A stretch of 64,000 nucleotides of DNA from DASZVB01 sp035545855 (GTDB lineage Bacteria; Myxococcota_A; Polyangia; Polyangiales; Polyangiaceae): positions 109,494 through 173,493 of the forward strand of contig DASZXK010000155.1 in assembly GCA_035545855.1 (NCBI GenBank), in the 5' to 3' direction. Both the position numbers and the translations under genes were made by a program. Every line of letters begins with the position of its first letter. Position 1 is the stretch's first letter. A model generated the notes under the pieces. That model saw only the letters and a program-made list of their open reading frames with translations, was not told the origin of the DNA and did no database searches. Positions 1 to 7,861 of the stretch are shown piece by piece.

Positions 1-674
1 AGAAGGACGTCCCCGTGGACGCCGAGACGGTCACGGTGGAGTTCGAACGCGGCGTCCCCCGCGCCATCAACGGCCGCCGCTTCGAGACGCTGATAGACGT
101 CGTGCTCGAGGCGAACCGCATCGGCGGCCGCCACGGGCTCGGCATGAGCGACCAGATCGAGAACCGCGTCATCGACGCGAAGAGCCGCGGCATCTACGAA
201 GCGCCCGGCATGGCGCTGCTTCACGTCGTGTACGAGCGGCTCCTCAGCGCGATCCACAACGAAAATACGCTCGACCTCTACGCGACGCTCGGCCGGAAGC
301 TCGGGCGCGTGCTCTACGAAGGCAAGTGGTTCGACGCGGAAGCGATGCTCCTGAAGGACGCGCTCACGCGCTGGCTCTCGCCGAACGTCACGGGCTCGGT
401 CTCGCTCGAACTGCGTCGTGGGGACGACTACTCCATCCTCCGCACGGACGCCGACTACATGGCGTACGCGCCCGAGAAGCTCTCGATGGAGCGCGTGGAA
501 GAGCCCGCGTTCTCCCCGGCAGACCGGATCGGCGCGCTCGAGATGCAGAACCTCTCCATCGGGGACAACCGGGAGTTCCTCCTCCACCACCTGGAAGCCG
601 TCCAGCGCCTCGGCCCGGGGGGAAGCCCGCTCCCGGAATTGCTCCTCTCCCCCGAGAAGAAGACGACGTCCTGA
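1..674 (+). CDS. argG: Argininosuccinate synthase, C-terminal part (5' end outside window)
   Basis: The enzyme joins citrulline and aspartate using ATP to make argininosuccinate in cytosolic arginine biosynthesis. The frame is open from the first bases (in-frame codons begin at position 3), so the start lies upstream. The visible ~224 residues hold the synthetase C-terminal region, with the conserved stretches GRHGLGMSDQIENR and SRGIYEAPGMALLH and the later LEMQNLSIGDNRE, which match the bacterial ArgG family. The end at 674 is a normal TGA. It converges on the LysR gene with a 10-bp gap. Family assignment is firm; only N-terminal features such as the ATP-binding loop cannot be checked. Confidence 0.93.
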   Translation, partial: KDVPVDAETVTVEFERGVPRAINGRRFETLIDVVLEANRIGGRHGLGMSDQIENRVIDAKSRGIYEAPGMALLHVVYERLLSAIHNENTLDLYATLGRKLGRVLYEGKWFDAEAMLLKDALTRWLSPNVTGSVSLELRRGDDYSILRTDADYMAYAPEKLSMERVEEPAFSPADRIGALEMQNLSIGDNREFLLHHLEAVQRLGPGGSPLPELLLSPEKKTTS

Positions 675-684
675 GGGCGTGAGC

Positions 685-1632
685 TCAAGGGCCCATCGGT
701 CGCTCGGAGAGGACGGACCGGAGGATCTCCGCGAACGCTTCCGCCGCCCGGGCCGGACGCGACACTCGCGGGGTGAGGAGCGCGATGCGCCGCGCGCGGT
801 CCACTGGCGAGAGCGGCCTCGCGACCAGGGAGCCGTCACTCACTTCTCGGTCCACGGCGACCGTCGGCACGACGGACACGCCGAACCCGAGCGTGACGAG
901 CTTCTTCAGGACTTCGACGCTGCTCATCTCCATCGTGACCCGGGGGCGCACGGACGCGCGCTCGAACGCGAGGTCCAAGAATCTACGGCTCCCCGTCGTT
1001 CTATCCAGGAGGAGCAGCGGCACGCCTTCGAGATCGCGCACGTGGACCTTCTGCTTCCGCGAGAGCTCGTGACCGGGGGGCAGGATGACGGACTCGGAAT
1101 AGCGAGCGAGCGGCTCGACGCGGAGGCGCTCCTCGATGGGACGCCCGCGCGACTCGAGCCCGTCCGGCAGCGGCAGCGCGACGACCCCGACGTCCACGCC
1201 GAGCTCGCTCACGAGGAGCGCCGTCGCGGGCGACGGGCGGTTGTCGAGCCGGAGCTCGATGCCGGGGTGACGCTCGCGAAAGGCGGCGAGCACGGGCGGG
1301 AGCACGTGGCAGGCGAGCGTGTCGCTCGTGCCGATGTCGAGGCGGCCGGTGTCCGCCGCGCCGAGTGCCGCGAGGCGCTCTCTCGCGCGCGCCATGTCCG
1401 CGAGGATCCGCTCCGCGTCTTCGAGGAGAGCGAGGCCCGCCTGGGTCGGCCGGGTCGCGCGACCGTCCCGGACGAAGAGCCGCTGGCCGAGCTCCTCCTC
1501 GAGGTGCAGCACCGCCTGGCTCACCGCCGACTGGGTCTTCCCGAGGACCTTCGCGGCCCTGGAGAAGCCTTTTTCCCGGGCGACCGTCACGAAGGCGAGG
1601 AGCCGGTCGCTCGCGATGGGCATCTGCATCAC
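685..1632 (-). CDS. LysR-family transcriptional regulator
   Basis: A 315-residue protein of typical LysR length. Residues ~6-65 form the winged helix-turn-helix (FSRAAKVLGKTQSAVSQAVL, then LEEELGQRLFVRDGR). Residues ~95-300 form the periplasmic-binding-protein-like effector domain. The gene is divergent from purL with a 67-bp gap from its start to the chosen purL start, and that gap holds an ATAG-N8-CTAT inverted repeat suited to a LysR tetramer. LysR proteins usually regulate a divergent neighbour and themselves, but a purine-pathway target would be unusual, so the regulon is unknown. Start ATG at 1632; a second in-frame ATG (residue 2) is adjacent. Confidence 0.92.
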   Translation of the reverse strand: MMQMPIASDRLLAFVTVAREKGFSRAAKVLGKTQSAVSQAVLHLEEELGQRLFVRDGRATRPTQAGLALLEDAERILADMARARERLAALGAADTGRLDIGTSDTLACHVLPPVLAAFRERHPGIELRLDNRPSPATALLVSELGVDVGVVALPLPDGLESRGRPIEERLRVEPLARYSESVILPPGHELSRKQKVHVRDLEGVPLLLLDRTTGSRRFLDLAFERASVRPRVTMEMSSVEVLKKLVTLGFGVSVVPTVAVDREVSDGSLVARPLSPVDRARRIALLTPRVSRPARAAEAFAEILRSVLSERPMGP

Positions 1633-1638
1633 TAATGG

Positions 1639-1654
1639 ATAGTATCAAATCTAT
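1639..1654. promoter_or_regulatory. Candidate LysR operator, ATAG-N8-CTAT
   Basis: A 4+4 inverted repeat (ATAG at 1639-1642, CTAT at 1651-1654) lies in the AT-rich gap between the divergent LysR gene and purL. The shape follows the LysR T-N11-A class of sites. It is short, so chance occurrence is possible; the position is the main support. Confidence 0.35.
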
Positions 1655-1699
1655 TCGCTTGTGAGATTCCACCCGAGGGCGCACGGATCGGCGAGGCCC

Positions 1700-4600
1700 A
1701 TGCTGATCCTGCCCGGCTCCCCCGCCCTCTCCGCCGCCCGCCTCGAGAAACGCCTCGCCCGCGTTCGCGCCGGCAACGGCGGTGTCTCGGCCCTCGCCGC
1801 TCGCTTCGTCCACTTCGCGGACGTGGAGCGACCGCTCACCGACGCCGAGAGTCGCATTCTGGAGGCGCTCCTCACGTACGGCCCTCGCCTTCCCCCGTCC
1901 GCGGCCCTCACCGGCCGCACGCTGCTCGTCGTTCCCCGCCTCGGCACCCTCTCTCCGTGGTCGACCAAGGCGACGGACATCGCGCACACGTGCGGCCTCT
2001 CCGTCGTGAAACGCCTGGAGCGGGGCGTCGAGTACACGGTCGCCGGGAGCGTCGGGGACGAGCGCGCGCTCCGCCGCGCCCTCTCGGATCGCATGACGGA
2101 GTCCGTGCTCGGGAGCCTCCCGGAAGCGAGCGCGCTCTTCCGCCGGGAGGAGCCGAAGCCCCTCCGCACCGTGGACGTCCAGACGGGCGGGCGCGCCGCG
2201 CTCGAGCGAGCGAACGGCGAGATGGGGCTCGCGCTCTCCCCCGACGAGATCGACTACCTCGTCGACGCGTTCCGCTCGCTCGGACGGAACCCGAACGACG
2301 TCGAGCTCATGATGTTCGCGCAGGCGAACAGCGAGCACTGCCGGCACAAGATCTTCAACGCCGACTTCGTCGTGGACGGCGCGGCGAAGCCATCGTCCCT
2401 GTTCGCGATGATCCGGAAGACGACGGCCGCGAGCCCCGGCGGCGTGCTGTCCGCCTACAAGGACAACGCCGCCGTGATGGAGGGACCGACCGCGACGCGG
2501 TTCTTCCCGGATCCGGAGACGCATCTCTACGCGCCGCACGCGGAGCCCGTTCACGTGCTCATGAAGGTGGAGACGCATAATCACCCGACCGCGATCTCCC
2601 CGCACGCCGGCGCGTCCACGGGAGCCGGCGGCGAGATCCGGGACGAAGGGGCGACGGGCCGCGGCGCGAAGCCGAAGGCCGGCCTCACGGGCTTTTCCGT
2701 CTCGAACCTGAACCTGCCCGGACTGCCGCGCCCCTGGGAAGACCCGACCTTCGGAAAGCCGGAACGCATCGCGTCCGCCCTGGACATCATGCTCGAGGGG
2801 CCCATCGGCGGCGCCGCATTCAACAACGAGTTCGGCCGCCCGAACCTCGCCGGCTACTTCCGCACGTTCGAGCTCGAGACCGACGGCCCCGCGGGGCGGG
2901 AGGTGCGCGGATATCACAAGCCGATCATGCTCGCGGGCGGGCTCGGAAACGTCCGCACCGAGCACGTGAAGAAGGGGACGATCCCCGAGGGCGCGCCCAT
3001 CGTCGTCCTCGGCGGCCCCGCGATGCTCATCGGGCTCGGCGGCGGCGCGGCGTCGTCGATGGCTTCGGGCGCGTCCCACGAGGATCTCGATTTCGCCTCC
3101 GTGCAGCGGGACAACGCCGAGATTCAGCGTCGCTGTCAGGAGGTCATCGACGCTTGCTGGGCGCTCGGAGAGCAGAACCCCATCGTCTCGATACACGACG
3201 TCGGCGCGGGCGGCCTCTCGAACGCCCTCCCCGAGCTCGTGAACGACTCCGGCCGCGGCGCGCGCTTCGAGCTCCGGAGCGTCCCGAACGACGAGCCCGG
3301 CATGACGCCGCTCGAGATCTGGTGCAACGAGGCGCAGGAGCGGTACGTCCTCGCACTGTCGGAAACGGGGCTCGCGCGCTTCGAGGCGTTCTGTGCCCGC
3401 GAGCGGTGTCCGTATGCGGTGGTGGGCCGCGCGACGGCCGAGGGGCGCCTCGTGGTGTCGGACGAGCATTTCCAGAACTCGCCGATCGACATGCCGCTCT
3501 CGGTGCTCCTCGGGAAGCCGCCGAAGATGCGGCGCGTGGCGGAGCACGGCGCCTTCACGCCGAGGCCGTTCGACCCGGCGGGGATGGACGTCCACGAAGC
3601 GACGCTCCGCGTGCTCCGGCTGCCGACCGTCGCGGACAAGACGTTCCTCGTCACGATCGGCGACCGGAGCGTCACGGGCCTCGTCTCGCGCGATCAGATG
3701 GTCGGGCCGTTCCAGGTCCCCGTCGCGGACGCGGCGGTGACGCTCTCGTCGCACGACGGCTTCACCGGCGAAGCCATGGCGATCGGCGAGCGGGCGCCCG
3801 TCGCGCTCCTCGACGCGGCGGCCTCGGCGCGGATGGCCGTCGGCGAGGCCGTCACGAACCTCGCGAGCGCGCCCATCGAGCGCCTTTCCGACGTGAAGCT
3901 CTCGGCGAACTGGATGGCCGCAGCAGGCCACCCCGGCGAAGACGCTCGTCTGTACGACGCCGTCCGCGCCGTCGGCGAGGAGCTCTGCCCCGCCCTCGGC
4001 ATCGCGATCCCCGTCGGCAAGGACTCCATGTCCATGAAGACGGTCTGGGAAGAGGACGGCCGGAAACGGACCGTCACGGCGCCCCTCTCGCTCGTCGTCT
4101 CCGCGTTCGCCCCCGTGACGGACGCGCGTCGCACGCTGACCCCCGAGCTTCGCCGCGACGTCGGGGACACGGAGCTTCTCTACGTCGATCTCGGACGCGG
4201 GAAGAACCGCCTGGGGGCATCCGCGCTCGCGCAGGTGCACGGGGAAGTCGGCGCTCACCCGCCGGACGTCGACGACCCGGCCCTGCTCCAGGCGTTCTTC
4301 GGCGCCGTGCAGGAGCTCTCGGCGCGCGGTCTCGCGCTCGCCTATCACGACCGCTCGGACGGCGGCCTGATGGTGACCCTGCTCGAGATGGCGTTCGCCG
4401 GCGGCACGGGGCTCTCGATCGAGCTCTCCGTCGTGCGGGGGGATCCGGTGAGCGTCCTCTTCTCGGAGGAGCTCGGCGCCGTGATCCAGGTGCGGAGCGC
4501 CGACGTCGACCGCGCCGTCGGCATCTTCGCGAAGGCCGGGCTCGGGGACGTCGTGCACGCCATCGGCGCCCCCACGCGAGGCCACCGCGTCGTGATCCGC

Positions 4601-5590
4601 AAGGAAGGGCGGACGCTCCTCGAGGAGTCGCGCGCGACGCTCCGCTCGGTGTGGTCGGAGACGACGCACCGGATGCAGGCGCTCCGCGACGACCCGACCT
4701 CCGCCGACGAGGAGCAGGCGCTCCGCGGCGATCGGGAAGACCCGGGCCTCTCCGCGCTCCTCCCGTTCGACCCCGACGAGGACGTCGCGAAGAGCGTCGT
4801 CACGGCGGCGCGCGAACGTCCGAAGGTCGCGATCCTCCGGGAGCAGGGCGTGAACGGCCACGTGGAGATGGCCGCGGCGTTCCACCGCGCCGGCTTCGCC
4901 GCGGTCGACGTGCACATGAGCGACGTCCTCGGTGGGCGGGTCACGCTGGACGGCTTCCGCGGGCTCGCGGCGTGCGGCGGGTTCTCCTACGGGGACGTCC
5001 TCGGCGCGGGCGGAGGCTGGGCGAAGAGCATCCTGTTCAATTCGCGCGCTCGGGAGGAGTTCCAGAGGTTCTTCGCGCGAGAGAACACGTTTTCGCTCGG
5101 GGTCTGCAACGGGTGCCAGATGCTGTCGAACCTGAAGGCGCTGATCCCCGGGGCGTCGCACTGGCCGCGCTTCGTCCGGAACCGCTCCGAGCAGTTCGAG
5201 GCGCGGGTCTGCCTCGTGCGCGTGGAGGAGAGCCCGTCGATCCTGTTCCGCGGCATGGAGCAGGCGGTGATCCCGATCGTCGTCGCCCACGGCGAAGGCC
5301 GCGCGGAGTTCGACGACGACGCGCACCGGAGTCGCGTGGACGGCTCCGGCCTGGTCCCGCTCCGGTACGTCGACCACCACGGCCAGGTCACCGGGCACTA
5401 CCCCGAGAACCCGAACGGCTCCCCCGGCGGCATCACCGCCCTCACCACGGAGGACGGCCGCGCCACGATCCTGATGCCGCACCCGGAGCGCGTCTTCCGC
5501 GCCATCCAGTGCTCGTTTCGCCCCCGGGACCCGAGCGGCGACGGCCCCTTCCTTCGCCTGTTCCGGAACGCGAGGGTCTGGGTTTCCTGA
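1700..5590 (+). CDS. purL: Phosphoribosylformylglycinamidine synthase, single-chain PurL
   Basis: Catalyses the ATP- and glutamine-dependent conversion of FGAR to FGAM, step four of purine biosynthesis. The ~1296-residue length is that of the large proteobacterial PurL, which fuses the AIR-synthase-like halves to a glutaminase. The N terminus (LILPGSPALSAARLEKRLAR) aligns with the E. coli start, so ATG 1700 is preferred over GTG 1661. Visible landmarks are FAQANSEHCRHKIFNADF, KVETHNHPTAISPHAGASTG and, in the C-terminal amidotransferase, GVCNGCQ with catalytic Cys near residue 1136, then HGEGR and PHPERVFR. No purine gene neighbours are in the window, so it looks monocistronic. Confidence 0.97.
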   Translation: MLILPGSPALSAARLEKRLARVRAGNGGVSALAARFVHFADVERPLTDAESRILEALLTYGPRLPPSAALTGRTLLVVPRLGTLSPWSTKATDIAHTCGLSVVKRLERGVEYTVAGSVGDERALRRALSDRMTESVLGSLPEASALFRREEPKPLRTVDVQTGGRAALERANGEMGLALSPDEIDYLVDAFRSLGRNPNDVELMMFAQANSEHCRHKIFNADFVVDGAAKPSSLFAMIRKTTAASPGGVLSAYKDNAAVMEGPTATRFFPDPETHLYAPHAEPVHVLMKVETHNHPTAISPHAGASTGAGGEIRDEGATGRGAKPKAGLTGFSVSNLNLPGLPRPWEDPTFGKPERIASALDIMLEGPIGGAAFNNEFGRPNLAGYFRTFELETDGPAGREVRGYHKPIMLAGGLGNVRTEHVKKGTIPEGAPIVVLGGPAMLIGLGGGAASSMASGASHEDLDFASVQRDNAEIQRRCQEVIDACWALGEQNPIVSIHDVGAGGLSNALPELVNDSGRGARFELRSVPNDEPGMTPLEIWCNEAQERYVLALSETGLARFEAFCARERCPYAVVGRATAEGRLVVSDEHFQNSPIDMPLSVLLGKPPKMRRVAEHGAFTPRPFDPAGMDVHEATLRVLRLPTVADKTFLVTIGDRSVTGLVSRDQMVGPFQVPVADAAVTLSSHDGFTGEAMAIGERAPVALLDAAASARMAVGEAVTNLASAPIERLSDVKLSANWMAAAGHPGEDARLYDAVRAVGEELCPALGIAIPVGKDSMSMKTVWEEDGRKRTVTAPLSLVVSAFAPVTDARRTLTPELRRDVGDTELLYVDLGRGKNRLGASALAQVHGEVGAHPPDVDDPALLQAFFGAVQELSARGLALAYHDRSDGGLMVTLLEMAFAGGTGLSIELSVVRGDPVSVLFSEELGAVIQVRSADVDRAVGIFAKAGLGDVVHAIGAPTRGHRVVIRKEGRTLLEESRATLRSVWSETTHRMQALRDDPTSADEEQALRGDREDPGLSALLPFDPDEDVAKSVVTAARERPKVAILREQGVNGHVEMAAAFHRAGFAAVDVHMSDVLGGRVTLDGFRGLAACGGFSYGDVLGAGGGWAKSILFNSRAREEFQRFFARENTFSLGVCNGCQMLSNLKALIPGASHWPRFVRNRSEQFEARVCLVRVEESPSILFRGMEQAVIPIVVAHGEGRAEFDDDAHRSRVDGSGLVPLRYVDHHGQVTGHYPENPNGSPGGITALTTEDGRATILMPHPERVFRAIQCSFRPRDPSGDGPFLRLFRNARVWVS

Positions 5591-5685
5591 CCGGGGCCGT
5601 TTCACGACACCCCGCGTCGCGGGACCGTGCTTGCTTCGGGGGGGCGCCTGGGATAATTCGCGGGCTCCCGAAGGGGTTCTTCCGA

Positions 5686-6414
5686 ATGGCCAAAGCGAGG
5701 GAATTTCCGAGTCGTGCCACGCGCGTGGCGCTCGCCGCGGGCGCCGTGATGGCGCTCGCTTCCGGCACCGCCGGGGCGGAAGGCGTCTCGTTCGGCCTGA
5801 GCGGGAGCACCTCGGGGCCGGGCGGAGATTCGGCGAAGCCCGCCGAGCCCGCGCCCGCCGAAGCCTCGTCGCCGCCGCCCCAGGCGGACGCGCCCGCCGC
5901 CGCCATCTCCGCGCCGGCGGAGTACGACCGGAACCCGGCGAACTACGAGTTCGGGTTCGTGACGGCCGCGGCGTACCAGGCCTGGAACCTCTCCGGTAAG
6001 AGCATCTACTTCGGCCTCGGCGGGGGTCTCGGGCCGCCGCTCTACCGCTACACGCACCTCTCCACCACGAAGGAGTTCGCCTGGGATCCGACGCTCGAGA
6101 TCGCCTACGCGAACGCGTTCATCCGCTTCACCGCGGGCTTCGTGGACTTGGACATCGGCCCGAAGATCGGGCTCGGCACCGTGCTCTACAACCCGAAGAG
6201 CTACTCCATCACGGATCCCCCGCGGGACCCGACGAAGCCGTCGCTCGACGACGCGCCCATGTCCTTCTTCCAGTACGGCGCGTACGCCGATCTCCGCTTC
6301 GGCTCGCGAGGCCTCAAGGTCGGGCCGCGCATCGAGATCGATCGCGTGGCGCTCGCCGGCTTCTACGACACGGCGATCCGCATCACGCCGCTGATGCTCC
6401 GCTGGATGCACTGA
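5686..6414 (+). CDS. Secreted outer-membrane-type protein, function unknown
   Basis: 242 residues. The N terminus has a basic stretch (MAKAREFPSRATR) and a hydrophobic core ending in SGTAGAEG, a good Sec signal with cleavage near residue 31. A Pro/Ala-rich linker (residues ~45-75) follows. The rest alternates aromatic and glycine residues in strand-like segments (YEFGFVTAAAYQAWN, FIRFTAGFVDLDIGPKIGLG, GAYADLRFGSRGLKVGPRIEIDRV), as in small outer-membrane beta-barrels. ATG 5686 is the first start that gives the signal peptide; no strong Shine-Dalgarno sequence precedes it. It ends 10 bp before the SDR gene, so co-transcription is plausible. No specific family was recognised. Confidence 0.72.
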   Translation: MAKAREFPSRATRVALAAGAVMALASGTAGAEGVSFGLSGSTSGPGGDSAKPAEPAPAEASSPPPQADAPAAAISAPAEYDRNPANYEFGFVTAAAYQAWNLSGKSIYFGLGGGLGPPLYRYTHLSTTKEFAWDPTLEIAYANAFIRFTAGFVDLDIGPKIGLGTVLYNPKSYSITDPPRDPTKPSLDDAPMSFFQYGAYADLRFGSRGLKVGPRIEIDRVALAGFYDTAIRITPLMLRWMH

Positions 6415-6424
6415 GCGGGGATCC

Positions 6425-7201
6425 GTGACGCCCGGCGTCTCCGAGCTGTTCGACGTCCGGGGCCGCGTCGCCGTGGTCACGGGCGCGTCCTCGGGCCTCG
6501 GCGTCACGTTCGCCGAGGGCCTCGCGAGGGCCGGGGCGAAGGTCGTCGTCGCCGCGCGCAGGAAGGACCGCCTGCTCGCGCTCGAGAAGTCGCTCCGCGA
6601 ATCGGGCACGGAAGCGCTCGCCGTCGAGTGCGACGTCGCGAACGAAGCGTCGGTGGACGCGCTCGTCGCCGCGACGCTCGCGCGGTTCGGGCGCGCCGAC
6701 GTCCTCGTGAACAACGCCGGCACCGCCCTGGTCCGCCCCGCCGCCTCGGAGACGCTCGCGGAGTTCCGCTCCGTTCTGGACGTGAATCTGGTCGGCGCGT
6801 TCCTCTGCGCTCAGCGGTTCGGTCGCGTCATGCTGGAGCAGAAGAAGGGCTCCATCGTGAACGTCGCGTCGATCCTCGGGCTCGTCGCGTCCGGCATCAT
6901 CCCGGAGGCGTCCTACACGGCGTCGAAGGGCGGCCTCGTGAACCTCACGCGAGAGCTCGCGGCGCAGTGGGCGCGGCTCGGCGTGCGCGTGAACGCGATC
7001 GCGCCCGGGTACTTCCCGAGCGAGATGACGGCGGACATGCAGGGCGAAGACGGCAAGCGCTTCATCCGCAAGCGGACGCCCATGGGCCGCGCCGGTGACC
7101 CGAACGAGCTCCTCGGCGCGCTGCTCCTCCTCGCGTCGGATGCCGGCAGCTACATGACGGGCCAGGTGCTCGCCGTGGACGGCGGCTGGACGATCGTCTG
7201 A
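6425..7201 (+). CDS. SDR-family NAD(P)-dependent oxidoreductase
   Basis: A classical short-chain dehydrogenase of 258 residues. The Rossmann motif TGASSGLG is at residues 19-26, NNAG at 96-99, catalytic Ser149, and the YxxxK pair Tyr164/Lys168 (SYTASKGG). The C-terminal VNAIAPGYFPSEMT and YMTGQVLAVDGGW segments are those of the 3-oxoacyl-ACP-reductase/glucose-dehydrogenase branch. Cytosolic; substrate not inferable. Translation starts at GTG 6425, directly before the conserved N-terminal helix, 10 bp after the preceding gene. Confidence 0.93.
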   Translation: MTPGVSELFDVRGRVAVVTGASSGLGVTFAEGLARAGAKVVVAARRKDRLLALEKSLRESGTEALAVECDVANEASVDALVAATLARFGRADVLVNNAGTALVRPAASETLAEFRSVLDVNLVGAFLCAQRFGRVMLEQKKGSIVNVASILGLVASGIIPEASYTASKGGLVNLTRELAAQWARLGVRVNAIAPGYFPSEMTADMQGEDGKRFIRKRTPMGRAGDPNELLGALLLLASDAGSYMTGQVLAVDGGWTIV

Positions 7202-7313
7202 GCGTCCCCCGGTCTTCACACTTCTTCACGGGCCGCCCGGCGGTTCCTTGACGATCCGGTCCCATGCTGTCTCCGTCGCCGGCCCTTTTCCGGCGACGAG
7301 GAGACCAGTACCC

Positions 7314-7796
7314 ATGTTCTTTTTCGGACCCTTCGTCGGCGCTGCGGCGCTCTTCGGCCTCGGCATGTTCGCGGCTCGCCGCCGTTTCCGTCACCACGGC
7401 TTCGGTCATCACCACGACGGCTTCGGCGGGCACCGCGGCCCGGGCCATTTCCGGAGGCGCGCGCTCCGCCACGTGCTCGAGCGCCTGGATACGACCCCGG
7501 GACAGGAGAAGGTGATTCTCTCCGCGATCGAGGATCTCACCGACCGCGCCGCGGACGCCCGGGAGGGCCTCGCCGGGACGAGGAAGGCCGTCGCGGAAGC
7601 GATCCGCGGCGAGCACGTCGACGCCCAGACGTTCGGCGCCCTGTTCGACGAGCACGTCACGAAGATCGAGCAGCTTCGCGACGAGGCCGCCCGGGCCGCG
7701 GCGACCATCCACGAGAGCCTGACGCCCGACCAGCGCGAGGAGCTCGCGCGGCTCGTCGAATCGGGCCGGCGCTTCCGTCGCGGCGCCTACCTGTGA
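7314..7796 (+). CDS. Spy/CpxP-like heavy-metal-sensor-type small protein
   Basis: 160 residues from ATG 7314, which follows a GAGGAG Shine-Dalgarno at 7299-7304. A hydrophobic N-terminal segment (MFFFGPFVGAAALFGLGMF) could anchor it. It is followed by an Arg/His/Gly-rich stretch (RRFRHHGFGHHHDGFGGHRG) able to bind metal, then a helical domain with the LTxxQ-like LTPDQREEL near the C terminus, as in Spy/CpxP/CnrX periplasmic proteins. This is a family-level call from the helical pattern and LTPDQ motif. It converges on the VWA lipoprotein gene across a stem-loop. The true location is uncertain because no clear cleavage site is present. Confidence 0.7.
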   Translation: MFFFGPFVGAAALFGLGMFAARRRFRHHGFGHHHDGFGGHRGPGHFRRRALRHVLERLDTTPGQEKVILSAIEDLTDRAADAREGLAGTRKAVAEAIRGEHVDAQTFGALFDEHVTKIEQLRDEAARAAATIHESLTPDQREELARLVESGRRFRRGAYL

Positions 7797-7810
7797 AGAC
7801 CGCCACGAAC

Positions 7811-7848
7811 GGGACGGGCCGTCCGCGTCGCGCGGAACGGCTCGTCCC
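7811..7848. terminator. Stem-loop between convergent genes
   Basis: GGGACGGGCCG at 7811-7821 pairs with CGGCTCGTCCC at 7838-7848 with one mismatch around a 16-nt loop. It sits between two convergent stop codons, as expected for a bidirectional terminator. No T-run follows on either side. Confidence 0.45.
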
Positions 7849-7861
7849 GGGGCACGTGGGC

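Noticed and set aside
1001..5605. Very long open frame antisense to purL
   Set aside because: At ~70% GC, antisense frames of good genes stay open. It is Arg/Ala/Glu-rich, has no domain-like segments and covers purL, which is unmistakable.
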